Source: Janthinobacterium sp. 64
Lineage (GTDB): Bacteria; Pseudomonadota; Gammaproteobacteria; Burkholderiales; Burkholderiaceae_D
DNA length: 64,000 bases
Assembly (NCBI RefSeq): GCF_002813325.1
Contig: NZ_PHUG01000001.1
Coordinates: 5,642,001-5,706,000, forward strand
Direction: 5' to 3'
In this document: positions 1 through 7,618 of the stretch, piece by piece
How the letters are laid out: each line of letters starts with the position of its first letter
Numbering within the stretch: position 1 is the stretch's first letter
Position numbers and translations under genes: made by a program
Notes under the pieces: model-generated
The model's database searches: none
Told to the model about the DNA's origin: nothing
The model's input: only the letters and a program-made list of their open reading frames with translations

Positions 1-1
1 T

Positions 2-1450
2 GGCAAGCTGATATCCTGGCTCGACGTGCTGTGGTGCGGGCTGATCGTGTATGGCACCGGGGGCGCCGATAGCTATTTTTTCCCCTTCTTTTTCTTCGTC
101 ATCCTGGCGGCGTCGTTTCAGCGCGGACTCGATGAAGGCGCGCGCATCACGCTTGCCTCCTGTGTTCTGCTGGTGCTGGCATCGGTGGCATCGACCCCTG
201 AGCTGATCATTTCGCACCTGTTGCTGCGCACGACCTTTGTCATGGCGCTTGGCTACATGATTGCGTACTGGGGCGGCCTGGGGCTGTTGCAGAAGCGCCG
301 CCTGGCGTTGTTGCGCGAGGTCAGCCAGCAATCGAATCCCCGCTTTGGCGTCGACCACACGGTGGCGTCGGTCTTGCAGAAAGCGCGAGTTTTTTTTGAT
401 GCCAGCAGCTGTATCCTCGTCATGCGCGAGGGCGATGCGGCGCAGTGGCAGTTGCGTACGGCGCTAGAAGAGAGAGGCGGACACGCGGGGCGTGTCAGCC
501 AGCTGAGCGAAGCCGCGGTGGCGCCGCTGATGGTGTTCGATGCCAGCCAGAGCGTGCTGTACGCGCCGTCGTTGCGCACGCGCCTGGGGCTGGCGAGCGT
601 GCTCACGGGAGTCGAACGCGGCAGTGTGAAGTGGCAGCGGATCGATGCGGATGGGCCGCAGGGCACGGCGCTGGCCGAACTGCTCGATGCGCGCTCCTTC
701 ATCAGCGTGCCCCTTCCTTTGCATAAGGGACTGGGCCGCATCTACGTGATCTCCGCGAAGAACCGGCTGACCCGGGCCGACGCCAGATTCCTGCTGCATA
801 TCGTGGCGCAAGTGTTCCCCCTGATTGAAAACATTGCCATTCTCGACAAGCTGGCCTCCGGTGCGGCGTTCCGCGAGCGGCAAAAGATTGCGCGCGACTT
901 GCACGATTCGACCATCCAGCCGTATATCGGCCTGCGCCATGGCATGAGTGCCTTGCGCGCCAAGGTGGCCGCCGACAGCCCCTTGCTGGCCGATCTCGAC
1001 AAGCTGATCGACATGAGTGGCCAGGTGATTGACGACCTGCGCCGGATGGCGCAGACGGTGCGCGGCGGCGCGGCGCGGGAGCAGGTGACCTTGCTGGTGG
1101 CGCTGCGGCGCCAGGCGGAACAGCTGAAGAAGTTTTTTGGCATCACGATCGAGATCGTCTCGGACAGCGCGTTTGATCTCAGCGACCGGCTGGCAGCCGA
1201 AGTGTTTCAGATAGTCAATGAAGGCATGAGCAATATCCGCAAGCACACCACTGCCCGCGAGGGCCGCGTGACACTCGTTTGCGATGCGCATGCCTTGTCG
1301 ATCTCGATAGAGAATGCGGGCGAAACGTCGTCCCGTGTCGAGTTCATGCCTGCCTCCATTGCTGAACGCGCCATGGCGCTGGGCGGCCGGGTGCAGGTCA
1401 GCCAGGGCGCTGATGGTGCCACCGCCGTGCATATTGAAATTCCAGTCTGA
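2..1450 (+). CDS. Sensor histidine kinase, NarX/DegS type, 5' end outside window
   Basis: Membrane histidine kinase that would phosphorylate the response regulator encoded next to it. The frame is already open at base 2 and reads through the in-frame GTG at 26, so the true start lies upstream and 482 codons are visible. Order seen: hydrophobic membrane segments in the first ~90 residues, a GAF-like region (~105-275), a dimerisation/phosphoacceptor box of HisKA_3 type with RQKIARDLHDS (His about residue 301 of the visible part), and a C-terminal HATPase domain with an N-box NEGMSNIRKHT and a degenerate glycine-rich end. The regulator gene starts 40 bp downstream, so the two are probably one operon. 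Its position just before the Tad pilus genes suggests, but does not prove, that it controls them. Confidence 0.85.
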   Translation, partial: GKLISWLDVLWCGLIVYGTGGADSYFFPFFFFVILAASFQRGLDEGARITLASCVLLVLASVASTPELIISHLLLRTTFVMALGYMIAYWGGLGLLQKRRLALLREVSQQSNPRFGVDHTVASVLQKARVFFDASSCILVMREGDAAQWQLRTALEERGGHAGRVSQLSEAAVAPLMVFDASQSVLYAPSLRTRLGLASVLTGVERGSVKWQRIDADGPQGTALAELLDARSFISVPLPLHKGLGRIYVISAKNRLTRADARFLLHIVAQVFPLIENIAILDKLASGAAFRERQKIARDLHDSTIQPYIGLRHGMSALRAKVAADSPLLADLDKLIDMSGQVIDDLRRMAQTVRGGAAREQVTLLVALRRQAEQLKKFFGITIEIVSDSAFDLSDRLAAEVFQIVNEGMSNIRKHTTAREGRVTLVCDAHALSISIENAGETSSRVEFMPASIAERAMALGGRVQVSQGADGATAVHIEIPV

Positions 1451-1489
1451 CGGCAAGAGCGTCACGGCTGACCCGTTAAAGGCCATCGT

Positions 1490-2179
1490 ATGTCAAGTCT
1501 GCATCCCATCCGCGTCATGCTGGTTGATGATCATAAAACCATGTTGTGGGGACTGGAAAAACTGCTGGAAGAGGCGCAGCCGGCGATGCAGGTGGTCGCC
1601 AGCACCAGTACGATAGGCGGCGCGCTGGAGCTTGCCGAGAGCTTGCGCCCCGATATTGTCGTGCTGGACGTGGACCTCGCCGGCGTGTGTTCCGTCGATT
1701 TCATCCCCGCGCTGTTGGCCAATGGCGTCACGCGGGCGGTGATGTTCAGCGGCACGCGCGACCAGGAGGTGCTGGGCCGCGCCGTGCGCAGCGGCGCGCG
1801 CGGCGTGATCGGCAAGGAGGCGGTGGCGGAGCAGGTGATCGATACCATTGCCAGGGTACACCGGGGCGAATTGTGCCTGGACCAGGCTTTGCTGGGCAGT
1901 TTGCTGGGAGCACTGATCAAGCCGGCGCCAGCGCCGGCGCCGCCCGATCCCGAAATGGCGCGCATTGCCCAGTTGACCCTCAAGGAACGCAAGATAGTCG
2001 CCATGATGGTCGAAGGCAATGGGGCACTCAACAAGACCATCGCGCAGCGCGCCTTCATTTCCGAGCAAACCTTGCGCAATCACTTGACGTCGATTTATAG
2101 CAAGCTGGACGTGGCCAACCGTCTGGAATTGTATGTGTACGCGGTGAAGAACGGGCTGGCGGCGCCCCAGGAATGCTGA
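1490..2179 (+). CDS. Response regulator, NarL/LuxR family
   Basis: DNA-binding response regulator of 229 aa. The receiver domain (residues ~6-120) shows the acidic pair in VMLVDDHK, the phosphoacceptor Asp in VVLDVDL (about D60) and the conserved Lys in IGKEA. After an Ala-Pro linker (PAPAPAPPDPE) comes a LuxR-type helix-turn-helix with LTLKERKIVAMM and SEQTLRNHLTSIYSKLDV. It is presumably the partner of the kinase just upstream. The next genes on the same strand are the Tad pilin genes. A 16-bp palindrome lies 4 bp after its stop codon and could be a binding site; that link is inference. Confidence 0.9.
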   Translation: MSSLHPIRVMLVDDHKTMLWGLEKLLEEAQPAMQVVASTSTIGGALELAESLRPDIVVLDVDLAGVCSVDFIPALLANGVTRAVMFSGTRDQEVLGRAVRSGARGVIGKEAVAEQVIDTIARVHRGELCLDQALLGSLLGALIKPAPAPAPPDPEMARIAQLTLKERKIVAMMVEGNGALNKTIAQRAFISEQTLRNHLTSIYSKLDVANRLELYVYAVKNGLAAPQEC

Positions 2180-2182
2180 TGC

Positions 2183-2198
2183 CAGTACAAATGTACTG
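2183..2198. promoter_or_regulatory. Palindrome between regulator gene and pilin genes
   Basis: CAGTACA-AA-TGTACTG, a perfect 7-bp inverted repeat with a 2-base centre. A second inverted repeat, TTTTGT-N7-ACAAAA (2222-2240), lies 23 bp further on. Both are in the A/T-richer stretch upstream of the first pilin-like ORF, where the Tad promoter should be. A weak -10-like TACAAT is at 2277-2282. A regulator-binding role is inferred from position and symmetry only. Confidence 0.35.
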
Positions 2199-2354
2199 AT
2201 GCCGTGTAGGAAAATAGGCTCTTTTGTACCGGTAACAAAATGACTTTTGTCTGATTAGTATCAATGTGTATTTCCATACAATACCTTTATCAGCAATCGG
2301 TGATCGTCGCTGAGTTAGCCAGATTGAAAATGCGAACGGTGACAGGAGCTGGAA

Positions 2355-2501
2355 ATGTGCTTGAACGATGGTGGGACGGGTGAGCTTGCGTATTTCTTGC
2401 AAGATCAAAGTGGTAGCTCATTTTTCGAACATGCTTTGTTGCTGTCGCTGATGAGCGTGGTGTTGCTGCTTGCGCTGCTGGCCATCTGCAAGGGTTTATA
2501 A
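2355..2501 (+). CDS. Short Flp-like pilin or pseudopilin (48 aa), cryptic
   Basis: A 48-codon ORF opening with ATG at 2355, with AGGAG at 2344-2348 as a well-placed ribosome site, and ending TAA at 2499-2501. The product has a short hydrophilic start, then FLQDQSGSSFFEHALLLS followed by a run of Leu/Val/Ala and a basic end (ICKGL). This parallels Flp pilins: an acidic or polar patch, a Gly cleavage site, four residues, Glu at +5, an aromatic-type position (His here instead of Tyr), then a transmembrane helix. It would be processed by the prepilin peptidase encoded at 2901. It is shorter than the canonical Flp at 2572 and lacks the post-helix tail, so it may be a minor pilin, an assembly pseudopilin or a regulator. 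Homology rests on the pattern only. Confidence 0.6.
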   Translation: MCLNDGGTGELAYFLQDQSGSSFFEHALLLSLMSVVLLLALLAICKGL

Positions 2502-2571
2502 GTGATCGATTGACTGCTTGCATCCGCAGTCCCACATGACGTTGTTAACATTTACTCTGAATGGATTAATC

Positions 2572-2745
2572 ATGAATTTCATCAAAAACTTTATCGCTGA
2601 AGAAGATGGCGTGACCGCAATTGAATACGCACTGATCGCTGCGCTGGTCGCTGCAGCGCTGGTGGCCGGCATTGGCCTGTTCACGACTGGCTTGAAAGAC
2701 GCCTTTGGCGCTATCGGCACCAAGCTGTCAGGTATCACGATCTAA
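2572..2745 (+). CDS. flp: Flp family type IVb pilin
   Basis: Major pilin subunit of the Tad pilus, 57 aa from the ATG at 2572. The sequence shows a short leader, the Flp processing motif EEDGVTAIEYALIAALVA (cleavage expected after the Gly, with Glu and Tyr at +5 and +6), one hydrophobic helix and a short tail ending in LSGITI. An in-frame extension back to 2518 has no pilin-like residues, so the start at 2572 is preferred although its ribosome site is weak. It lies 70 bp after the short pilin-like ORF and is followed by a strong hairpin, a usual arrangement for a highly expressed pilin. Confidence 0.95.
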   Translation: MNFIKNFIAEEDGVTAIEYALIAALVAAALVAGIGLFTTGLKDAFGAIGTKLSGITI

Positions 2746-2792
2746 GTCCTGTTCGAGGCGCGCGCTCACTGTTTTCTGTACGCTCGCGCCCC

Positions 2793-2839
2793 TTCAACAA
2801 GCCCTGCTTCCACGCCTGGACCAGGGCTTGTTGAATTTT
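2793..2839 (+). terminator. Hairpin after pilin gene, probable partial terminator
   Basis: Perfect 14-bp inverted repeat, TTCAACAAGCCCTG / CAGGGCTTGTTGAA, with a 15-base loop and followed by TTTTA. It sits between the pilin gene and the assembly genes. It probably ends most transcripts after flp, or protects their 3' ends, so that pilin is made in excess over the assembly proteins. Confidence 0.7.
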
Positions 2840-2900
2840 AGGTGCCAGTGTCGTGCGATGCGATGTATTCGCTTCATGAGTTCCGCCTGTATTCGAAGAA

Positions 2901-3497
2901 ATGATGAATGCTCACTCTTTTTGGATGTTTTCGCCTGCCCTCGTCCTATGGGGCTTGCTTGCCGCTGCCGTCTGGCATGACGTGCGCAGCCGCCGCATCC
3001 CGAATCGCTTGGTGTTTCCCGGCGCCCTGATGGGCCTGCTGCTCAATAGCCTGTCGGTGCACTTCGACGGCGTGCTGGCGCCGGTCTCCGCGCCACTGGG
3101 TTTGCCAATGGCGCTGGCCGGCTTTGCCGTGGGCCTGGTGCTGCTGCTGCCCATGTATGCGATAAAGGCGATGGGGGCCGGCGATGTCAAACTGATGGCG
3201 ATGGTCGGTGCCTTTCTTGGCCCCTATCCGGTGGCCATCGCCTTGCTCTTCAGCTTGCTTGCAGGCGGCGTGATGGCGGTCTTTGTTGCGAGCTGGAATG
3301 GCACGCTGCTCAGGGTGACGACCAACAGCTACCATTTGCTGTTGCAAAGCCTGATGCGCGGCGTGGCCGGCGACTTGCCGCGCATCGATGCACCAGCGCT
3401 GCCTAGCGGCAAATTACCGTATGCGATCGCCATTGCTACCGGTACATTCATCTATCTTGCCTTGGCGGCGCGCGGCAGTCTCGGAGTGTTTGCGTGA
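2901..3497 (+). CDS. cpaA: Prepilin peptidase, CpaA/TadV type (A24 family)
   Basis: Integral-membrane aspartic peptidase of 198 aa that removes the leader of Flp and related pilins. The two family aspartates are visible: D27 in WHDVRSRRIPN after the first membrane helix, and D95 in the GxGD-type motif MGAGDVKLMAMVG. Several hydrophobic helices follow. The short form without an N-terminal methylase domain is typical of Tad systems. The start is ATG 2901 (a second Met is at 2904). Its stop overlaps the GTG start of the next gene by two bases, so the two are translationally coupled. Confidence 0.9.
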   Translation: MMNAHSFWMFSPALVLWGLLAAAVWHDVRSRRIPNRLVFPGALMGLLLNSLSVHFDGVLAPVSAPLGLPMALAGFAVGLVLLLPMYAIKAMGAGDVKLMAMVGAFLGPYPVAIALLFSLLAGGVMAVFVASWNGTLLRVTTNSYHLLLQSLMRGVAGDLPRIDAPALPSGKLPYAIAIATGTFIYLALAARGSLGVFA

Positions 3498-4876
3498 CGC
3501 CTGTCGCCCCGCCGGCCTTGCCTATCTTGCCAGCCGACGCCAGGGCCCCGCGCACCGTCGAAGAGACGGGCTTGCCCTTCTTTTTCCTGGTCGAATTGCT
3601 GGTGAAGGTGCTGTTCCAGCGGGGACAGCTGCACCTGCCTGAACTGGCCAGCTACGTCAAGCTGGGCCTGGGCGTGATCGACCCCGTCATGGCCTTCATG
3701 CGGCAGGAAAAAATGTGCGAAGTCATGCGCCGCGGCGCCAGCGGCACGGATGCCGATATCCACTACCAGTTGACGGACAGCGGCCGCCAACGCGCCCTCG
3801 AGTGCCTGGCGCGCAATGCCTATGCGGGCCCATGCCCTGTGCCGCTGGCCGCCTACAACGCGCAGGTGGCGGCGCAAAGCGTGGCCAACATGCACGTCAC
3901 GCGCCCGCAGGTACAGGCCAGCTTCGACGGCGTGGTAGTCAATTCTGCCGTGCTCGACCAACTGGGCGCGGCCATGAATTCCGGGCGCGCCATTTTCATC
4001 TACGGCGCCGCCGGCAGCGGCAAGACGTATCTGGCCGAACGCTTGCAAGACTTGCTGCAAGGGGCCATTGCCCTGCCTTACGCCATCATGGTCGATGGCG
4101 AAGTCGTGCCCTTTTATGACCCGGTGCTGCATTTGCCGGCGGCGCAGCAGCAGGAAGCGCCGGCCGGCATCGAGCGCGCCGTGCAGCTCGACGCGCGCTG
4201 GGTGCGCGGCGTGCGCCGTCCGGCCGTGCTCACCGGCGGCGAGCTGACCCTGGAAATGCTGGACCTGCGCTTCGACAGCGTAACGCGTCTGTACCGCGCG
4301 CCGCCGCACCTGAAGGCCAACAACGGCATCTTCATCATCGACGACCTGGGACGCCAGCGCTGTTCGCCGCTGGAACTGATGAACCGCTGGATCGTGCCGA
4401 TGGACCGCGCCATCGATTACCTGTCGCTGCACAACGGCCACACCTTTCAGGTGCCGTTCGACGTGGTGGTGGTGTTTTCCTCGAATTTCCTGCCCGAGCG
4501 CCTGTCGGATGCGGCCTTCCTGCGCCGCCTGGGTTACAAGATCGAAGTGCCGGCACTGAGCGCAGCGCATTACGAAACCGTGTTTCGCCAGACGTGCGCC
4601 ACCTATGGCGTGGCGTTCGACGCGGCCGCCTTTGCCTTCCTGCTGCAGCGCCATGCGCGCGGCGCGACGCCCTTGCTGGCCTGCTATCCGCGCGACCTGC
4701 TGCGCCAGGTACGCGACCTGGCGCGCTACGAGGGCACGGCGGCGCAACTGAACGAGCAGGTGCTGGACTGGGCCTGGAACAATTATTTTGCCGGCGAGAA
4801 TCAGCGCCATGGCGCGGACGATATGGCCGGGGAAGAGCGGGCCGTGCAAGAGCGGCGTGAACCGAAATCAAGCTGA
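3494..4876 (+). CDS. Winged-helix AAA ATPase inside the Tad locus
   Basis: Protein of 460 aa starting with GTG and overlapping the end of cpaA. The C-terminal half is an AAA-type ATPase: Walker A GAAGSGKT at residues ~171-178 and Walker B GIFIIDDLG around 280. A segment near 335-345 (VVVVFSSNFLPE) resembles a sensor-1 strand. The N-terminal ~130 residues look like a winged-helix or effector domain (LTDSGRQRALE). This is not one of the standard Tad ATPases (TadA and TadZ are encoded downstream). I recall similar predicted ATPases near Flp genes in some betaproteobacteria, but no established role. It could remodel pilus components or act as a regulator; both are inferences. Confidence 0.75.
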   Translation: MTPVAPPALPILPADARAPRTVEETGLPFFFLVELLVKVLFQRGQLHLPELASYVKLGLGVIDPVMAFMRQEKMCEVMRRGASGTDADIHYQLTDSGRQRALECLARNAYAGPCPVPLAAYNAQVAAQSVANMHVTRPQVQASFDGVVVNSAVLDQLGAAMNSGRAIFIYGAAGSGKTYLAERLQDLLQGAIALPYAIMVDGEVVPFYDPVLHLPAAQQQEAPAGIERAVQLDARWVRGVRRPAVLTGGELTLEMLDLRFDSVTRLYRAPPHLKANNGIFIIDDLGRQRCSPLELMNRWIVPMDRAIDYLSLHNGHTFQVPFDVVVVFSSNFLPERLSDAAFLRRLGYKIEVPALSAAHYETVFRQTCATYGVAFDAAAFAFLLQRHARGATPLLACYPRDLLRQVRDLARYEGTAAQLNEQVLDWAWNNYFAGENQRHGADDMAGEERAVQERREPKSS

Positions 4877-4892
4877 AGTCAGAGGAAAAACG

Positions 4893-5735
4893 ATGCGAAA
4901 TACCCGAGCTTTACTCATGTTGCTGCTGGCCCTGGTGCTGGCCGGTGCCGCCGTGCTGACGGCGGCGATCTGGATGGGCGGCCAGAGTACGCCGTCGAAC
5001 CAGAAGATCGTCGTGGCCCTGGTCGATATCGGCGTGGGTACGAAGATCACTCCGCTCATGTTGCGCAGCATGGACTGGCCCGCCGGCGCGCAGCCGCCCG
5101 GCGCCTTTGCCGACAGCAAGGCGCTCGACGGGCGCATCACGCGCACGGCCATCAGCCTCGGTGAACCGGTGCTGGAAAGCAAGCTTGCGCCACCGGGCAC
5201 GAGTGGTGGCCTGTCGTCCATCGTGGCGGACGGCAAGCGCGCCATGACCGTGCGCGTCAACGATGTGGTCGGGGTGGCGGGCTTTGCCTTGCCTGGCAAC
5301 TTTGTCGACATCCTCGTCAATACCCAGGATGACCGCGCCAAGGCCAGCGGCGGCGCCGAACTGGCCATTTCCAAGATCGTGCTCGAACGCATCCTGGTGC
5401 TGGCCGTGGCGCAGGAATCGAGCCGCGACGACAACAAGCCCAAGGTGGTCAATGCGGTGACCCTGGAATTGACGCCGGACCAGGTGGAAAAGCTCGACCT
5501 GGCGCGCAGCGTCGGCACCTTGTCGCTGGTGCTGCGCAACCAGATCGATCCGGCGCCCGTCAACACGGGTGGCGCCACCAAGGAATCGCTGCTGGGACTC
5601 AAGCCGCTGGCGCCGGTCGCCGCGCCGCGTGCGGCTGCGCCAGCGCCAGCGCGGCAGGCGCCGCGTGCTGCCGCACCACCGGCCGAGAGCGTCAAAGTGA
5701 TCACGGGCATGGACACGCGTGTCCAGCAATTTTAA
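4893..5735 (+). CDS. cpaB: Flp pilus assembly protein CpaB/RcpC
   Basis: Periplasmic or inner-membrane-anchored component of the Tad secretion channel, 280 aa. The N-terminal hydrophobic segment (~residues 5-27) is followed by a SAF domain (VALVDIGVGTKITPLML) and an RcpC-like domain (MTVRVNDVVGVAGFALPGNFVDI), the usual CpaB order. The C-terminal tail is rich in Ala and Pro. The ATG at 4893 with AGAGGA at 4881-4886 is preferred over an earlier in-frame start at 4788, which lies inside the preceding gene. The secretin gene begins 24 bp after its stop. Confidence 0.9.
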   Translation: MRNTRALLMLLLALVLAGAAVLTAAIWMGGQSTPSNQKIVVALVDIGVGTKITPLMLRSMDWPAGAQPPGAFADSKALDGRITRTAISLGEPVLESKLAPPGTSGGLSSIVADGKRAMTVRVNDVVGVAGFALPGNFVDILVNTQDDRAKASGGAELAISKIVLERILVLAVAQESSRDDNKPKVVNAVTLELTPDQVEKLDLARSVGTLSLVLRNQIDPAPVNTGGATKESLLGLKPLAPVAAPRAAAPAPARQAPRAAAPPAESVKVITGMDTRVQQF

Positions 5736-5759
5736 AAATTTCAGAACCAGGGATAGTTG

Positions 5760-7292
5760 ATGACCTCATTTCGTACCCGTATCGTCAGGCCCCGCTTGAC
5801 CTTGGCCCTGGCCCTGAGTGGCTTGACGGCGAGCTTGCTGTGGCAGCCCGGCGCCAGCGCCGCGCCCGCCGTGCGCAAGGTGGATGCCGTCAGCCAGGCG
5901 GCCCCGCTGTCGCTGGGGGCCGATATCGCCCGGCTGGGTCCGCCGATCCGCTTGTCCGTTGGCAAGTCGACCTTGCGCAGCCTGACGCGTGCCGTCTCGC
6001 AGATCGCCGTCAATGATCCGAAGGTGGCGGGCGCCAGGCTGCTGGGCAGTTCCAGCGAGCTGTATATCTGGGGCCTGGCACCGGGCAGTACCAATCTGAT
6101 TCTGTGGGACAAGGATCACCGTCCCGTGATCGTCGATATCGAAGTCGGTGTCGATGCCGACGGCTTGCAGGCGCAATTGGCGCACGTGTTTCCCCGTGAA
6201 ACAGATCTCAAGGCCAGCTCGGCTGGCGGCGCGATCGTGCTGACGGGCATGGTCTCGGATGCCGTCAAGGCCAGCCAGATCATGGCCATGGCCACGGCGT
6301 TCGCACAGCGCGGCGCCGGCGAAGCGGCCGCGCCCATTGCCACAGCGGGTGTGATGCCAGCGCCCGCTGCCGGCGGTGCCGCCGGTGCTGGCGCCGCCGG
6401 CGTGAGCGTGATCAACATGCTGACCATCGCCGCGCCGCAGCAGGTGATGCTGGAAGTCAAAATTGCCGAAGTCTCCAAAACCCTCGTCGACCAGCTGGGC
6501 GCCAGCATCGGCGCGCGCGCCAGCAGCGGCAACTGGACCTACAGTTTCTTGTCGAACTTGTTGAGTGGCAATCCCAGCATGATCGATGGCTTCAATGGTA
6601 AGAACGGCAATTTCCTCACGCTCGATGCGCAAAAGCGCGATGGCCTCGTGAAAGTGCTGGCCGAACCGAACATCATGGCCATCAGCGGCCAGGAGGCCAG
6701 CTTCCTGGCCGGCGGCAAGATCTACATTCCCGTCTCGCAAGACAGCGCCACCAACAAGATCACCCTGGAAGAAAAGGAATTCGGTATCGCCGTCAAGTTC
6801 ACGCCCACCGTGCTCGATGGCGGGCGCATCAACCTGAAGGTGGCGCCGGAAGTGTCGGAGCTGAACAAGGACGGCATCGGCATCAGCACGGGCGGCACCG
6901 CCGGCAGCGCCATCCTGCCGGCGTTTACCACGCGGCGCGCCACCACCACGGTGCAATTGTTCGACGGCCAGAGCTTTGCCATCGGCGGCCTGATCAAGAA
7001 CAATGTGACCACGAATATCAAGGCGCTGCCGATGCTGGGCGAGATTCCCGTGCTGGGCGCCTTGTTCCGCAGCAGCGATTTCCAGACCGACCGCACCGAA
7101 CTGGTGTTCATCATCACGCCGCACCTGGTCAAGCCGCTGGCCGGCGACTACGTGCTGCCGACGGATGCCTATGTGGCGCCAAGCCGCGCGCAATTCTTCC
7201 TGCAAGGGAAGATGGAAGGCAATCCCAAGGCGCCGCCAGCGGCCGACAAACAACCGGGCGCCGCAGCGGCGACCGGCTTCGACATTCAATAG
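5760..7292 (+). CDS. cpaC: Type II/III secretin CpaC/RcpA
   Basis: Outer-membrane secretin of the Tad pilus, 510 aa. A signal peptide (LALALSGLTASLLW) is followed by the pilus-type secretin N-domain (SVGKSTLRSLTRAVSQIAV and ELYIWGLAPGSTNLI), a BON-like segment and the secretin core (VMLEVKIAEVSKTLVDQLG; VTTNIKALPMLGEIPVLG; ELVFIITPHLVKPL). A Gly/Ala-rich insert (about residues 195-220) separates the N-domain from the core. The ATG at 5760 has GGGA upstream; a TTG directly before it is in frame but less likely. Confidence 0.92.
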   Translation: MTSFRTRIVRPRLTLALALSGLTASLLWQPGASAAPAVRKVDAVSQAAPLSLGADIARLGPPIRLSVGKSTLRSLTRAVSQIAVNDPKVAGARLLGSSSELYIWGLAPGSTNLILWDKDHRPVIVDIEVGVDADGLQAQLAHVFPRETDLKASSAGGAIVLTGMVSDAVKASQIMAMATAFAQRGAGEAAAPIATAGVMPAPAAGGAAGAGAAGVSVINMLTIAAPQQVMLEVKIAEVSKTLVDQLGASIGARASSGNWTYSFLSNLLSGNPSMIDGFNGKNGNFLTLDAQKRDGLVKVLAEPNIMAISGQEASFLAGGKIYIPVSQDSATNKITLEEKEFGIAVKFTPTVLDGGRINLKVAPEVSELNKDGIGISTGGTAGSAILPAFTTRRATTTVQLFDGQSFAIGGLIKNNVTTNIKALPMLGEIPVLGALFRSSDFQTDRTELVFIITPHLVKPLAGDYVLPTDAYVAPSRAQFFLQGKMEGNPKAPPAADKQPGAAAATGFDIQ

Positions 7293-7302
7293 GAGAGTGA
7301 GC

Positions 7303-7581
7303 ATGCAGCGTCCTCCATTCCTTCCCCTGCTGTGCGTGCTGCTGGCGTCGTTTGCCGCCAGCGGCTGCGCCACCACGCCGCACTTCGACCGCAACTTTGG
7401 CCGCAGCGTCGATTTGCTGCGCGCCCAGCAAGTGATCAACCCGCAGGCGGCACTGAACCGCGACCCGGTGACTGGCCTCGATGGCAAGGCGGCGGTGGCG
7501 GGCTACAACGCGTACCAGAAGTCGTTCACCGCGCCGGTGCCGCAATCGAGCGGCATGACGATCAGCCTCGGACGCCAATGA
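7303..7581 (+). CDS. Small Tad-locus lipoprotein
   Basis: Lipoprotein of 92 aa. AGGAG at 7291-7295 precedes the ATG at 7303. The signal peptide ends in a lipobox-like ASGCA, with the cysteine near residue 24. The mature part is short and polar (RNFGRSVDLLRAQQVINP) and has no fold I recognise. By position, between secretin and TadZ, it corresponds to the small outer-membrane factor of other Tad loci (RcpB or CpaD), which commonly helps the secretin. I see no clear sequence relation to those proteins. Confidence 0.75.
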   Translation: MQRPPFLPLLCVLLASFAASGCATTPHFDRNFGRSVDLLRAQQVINPQAALNRDPVTGLDGKAAVAGYNAYQKSFTAPVPQSSGMTISLGRQ

Positions 7582-7618
7582 ACATGTCACCGTTATCACA
7601 GAACAGGCAGGGCATATC

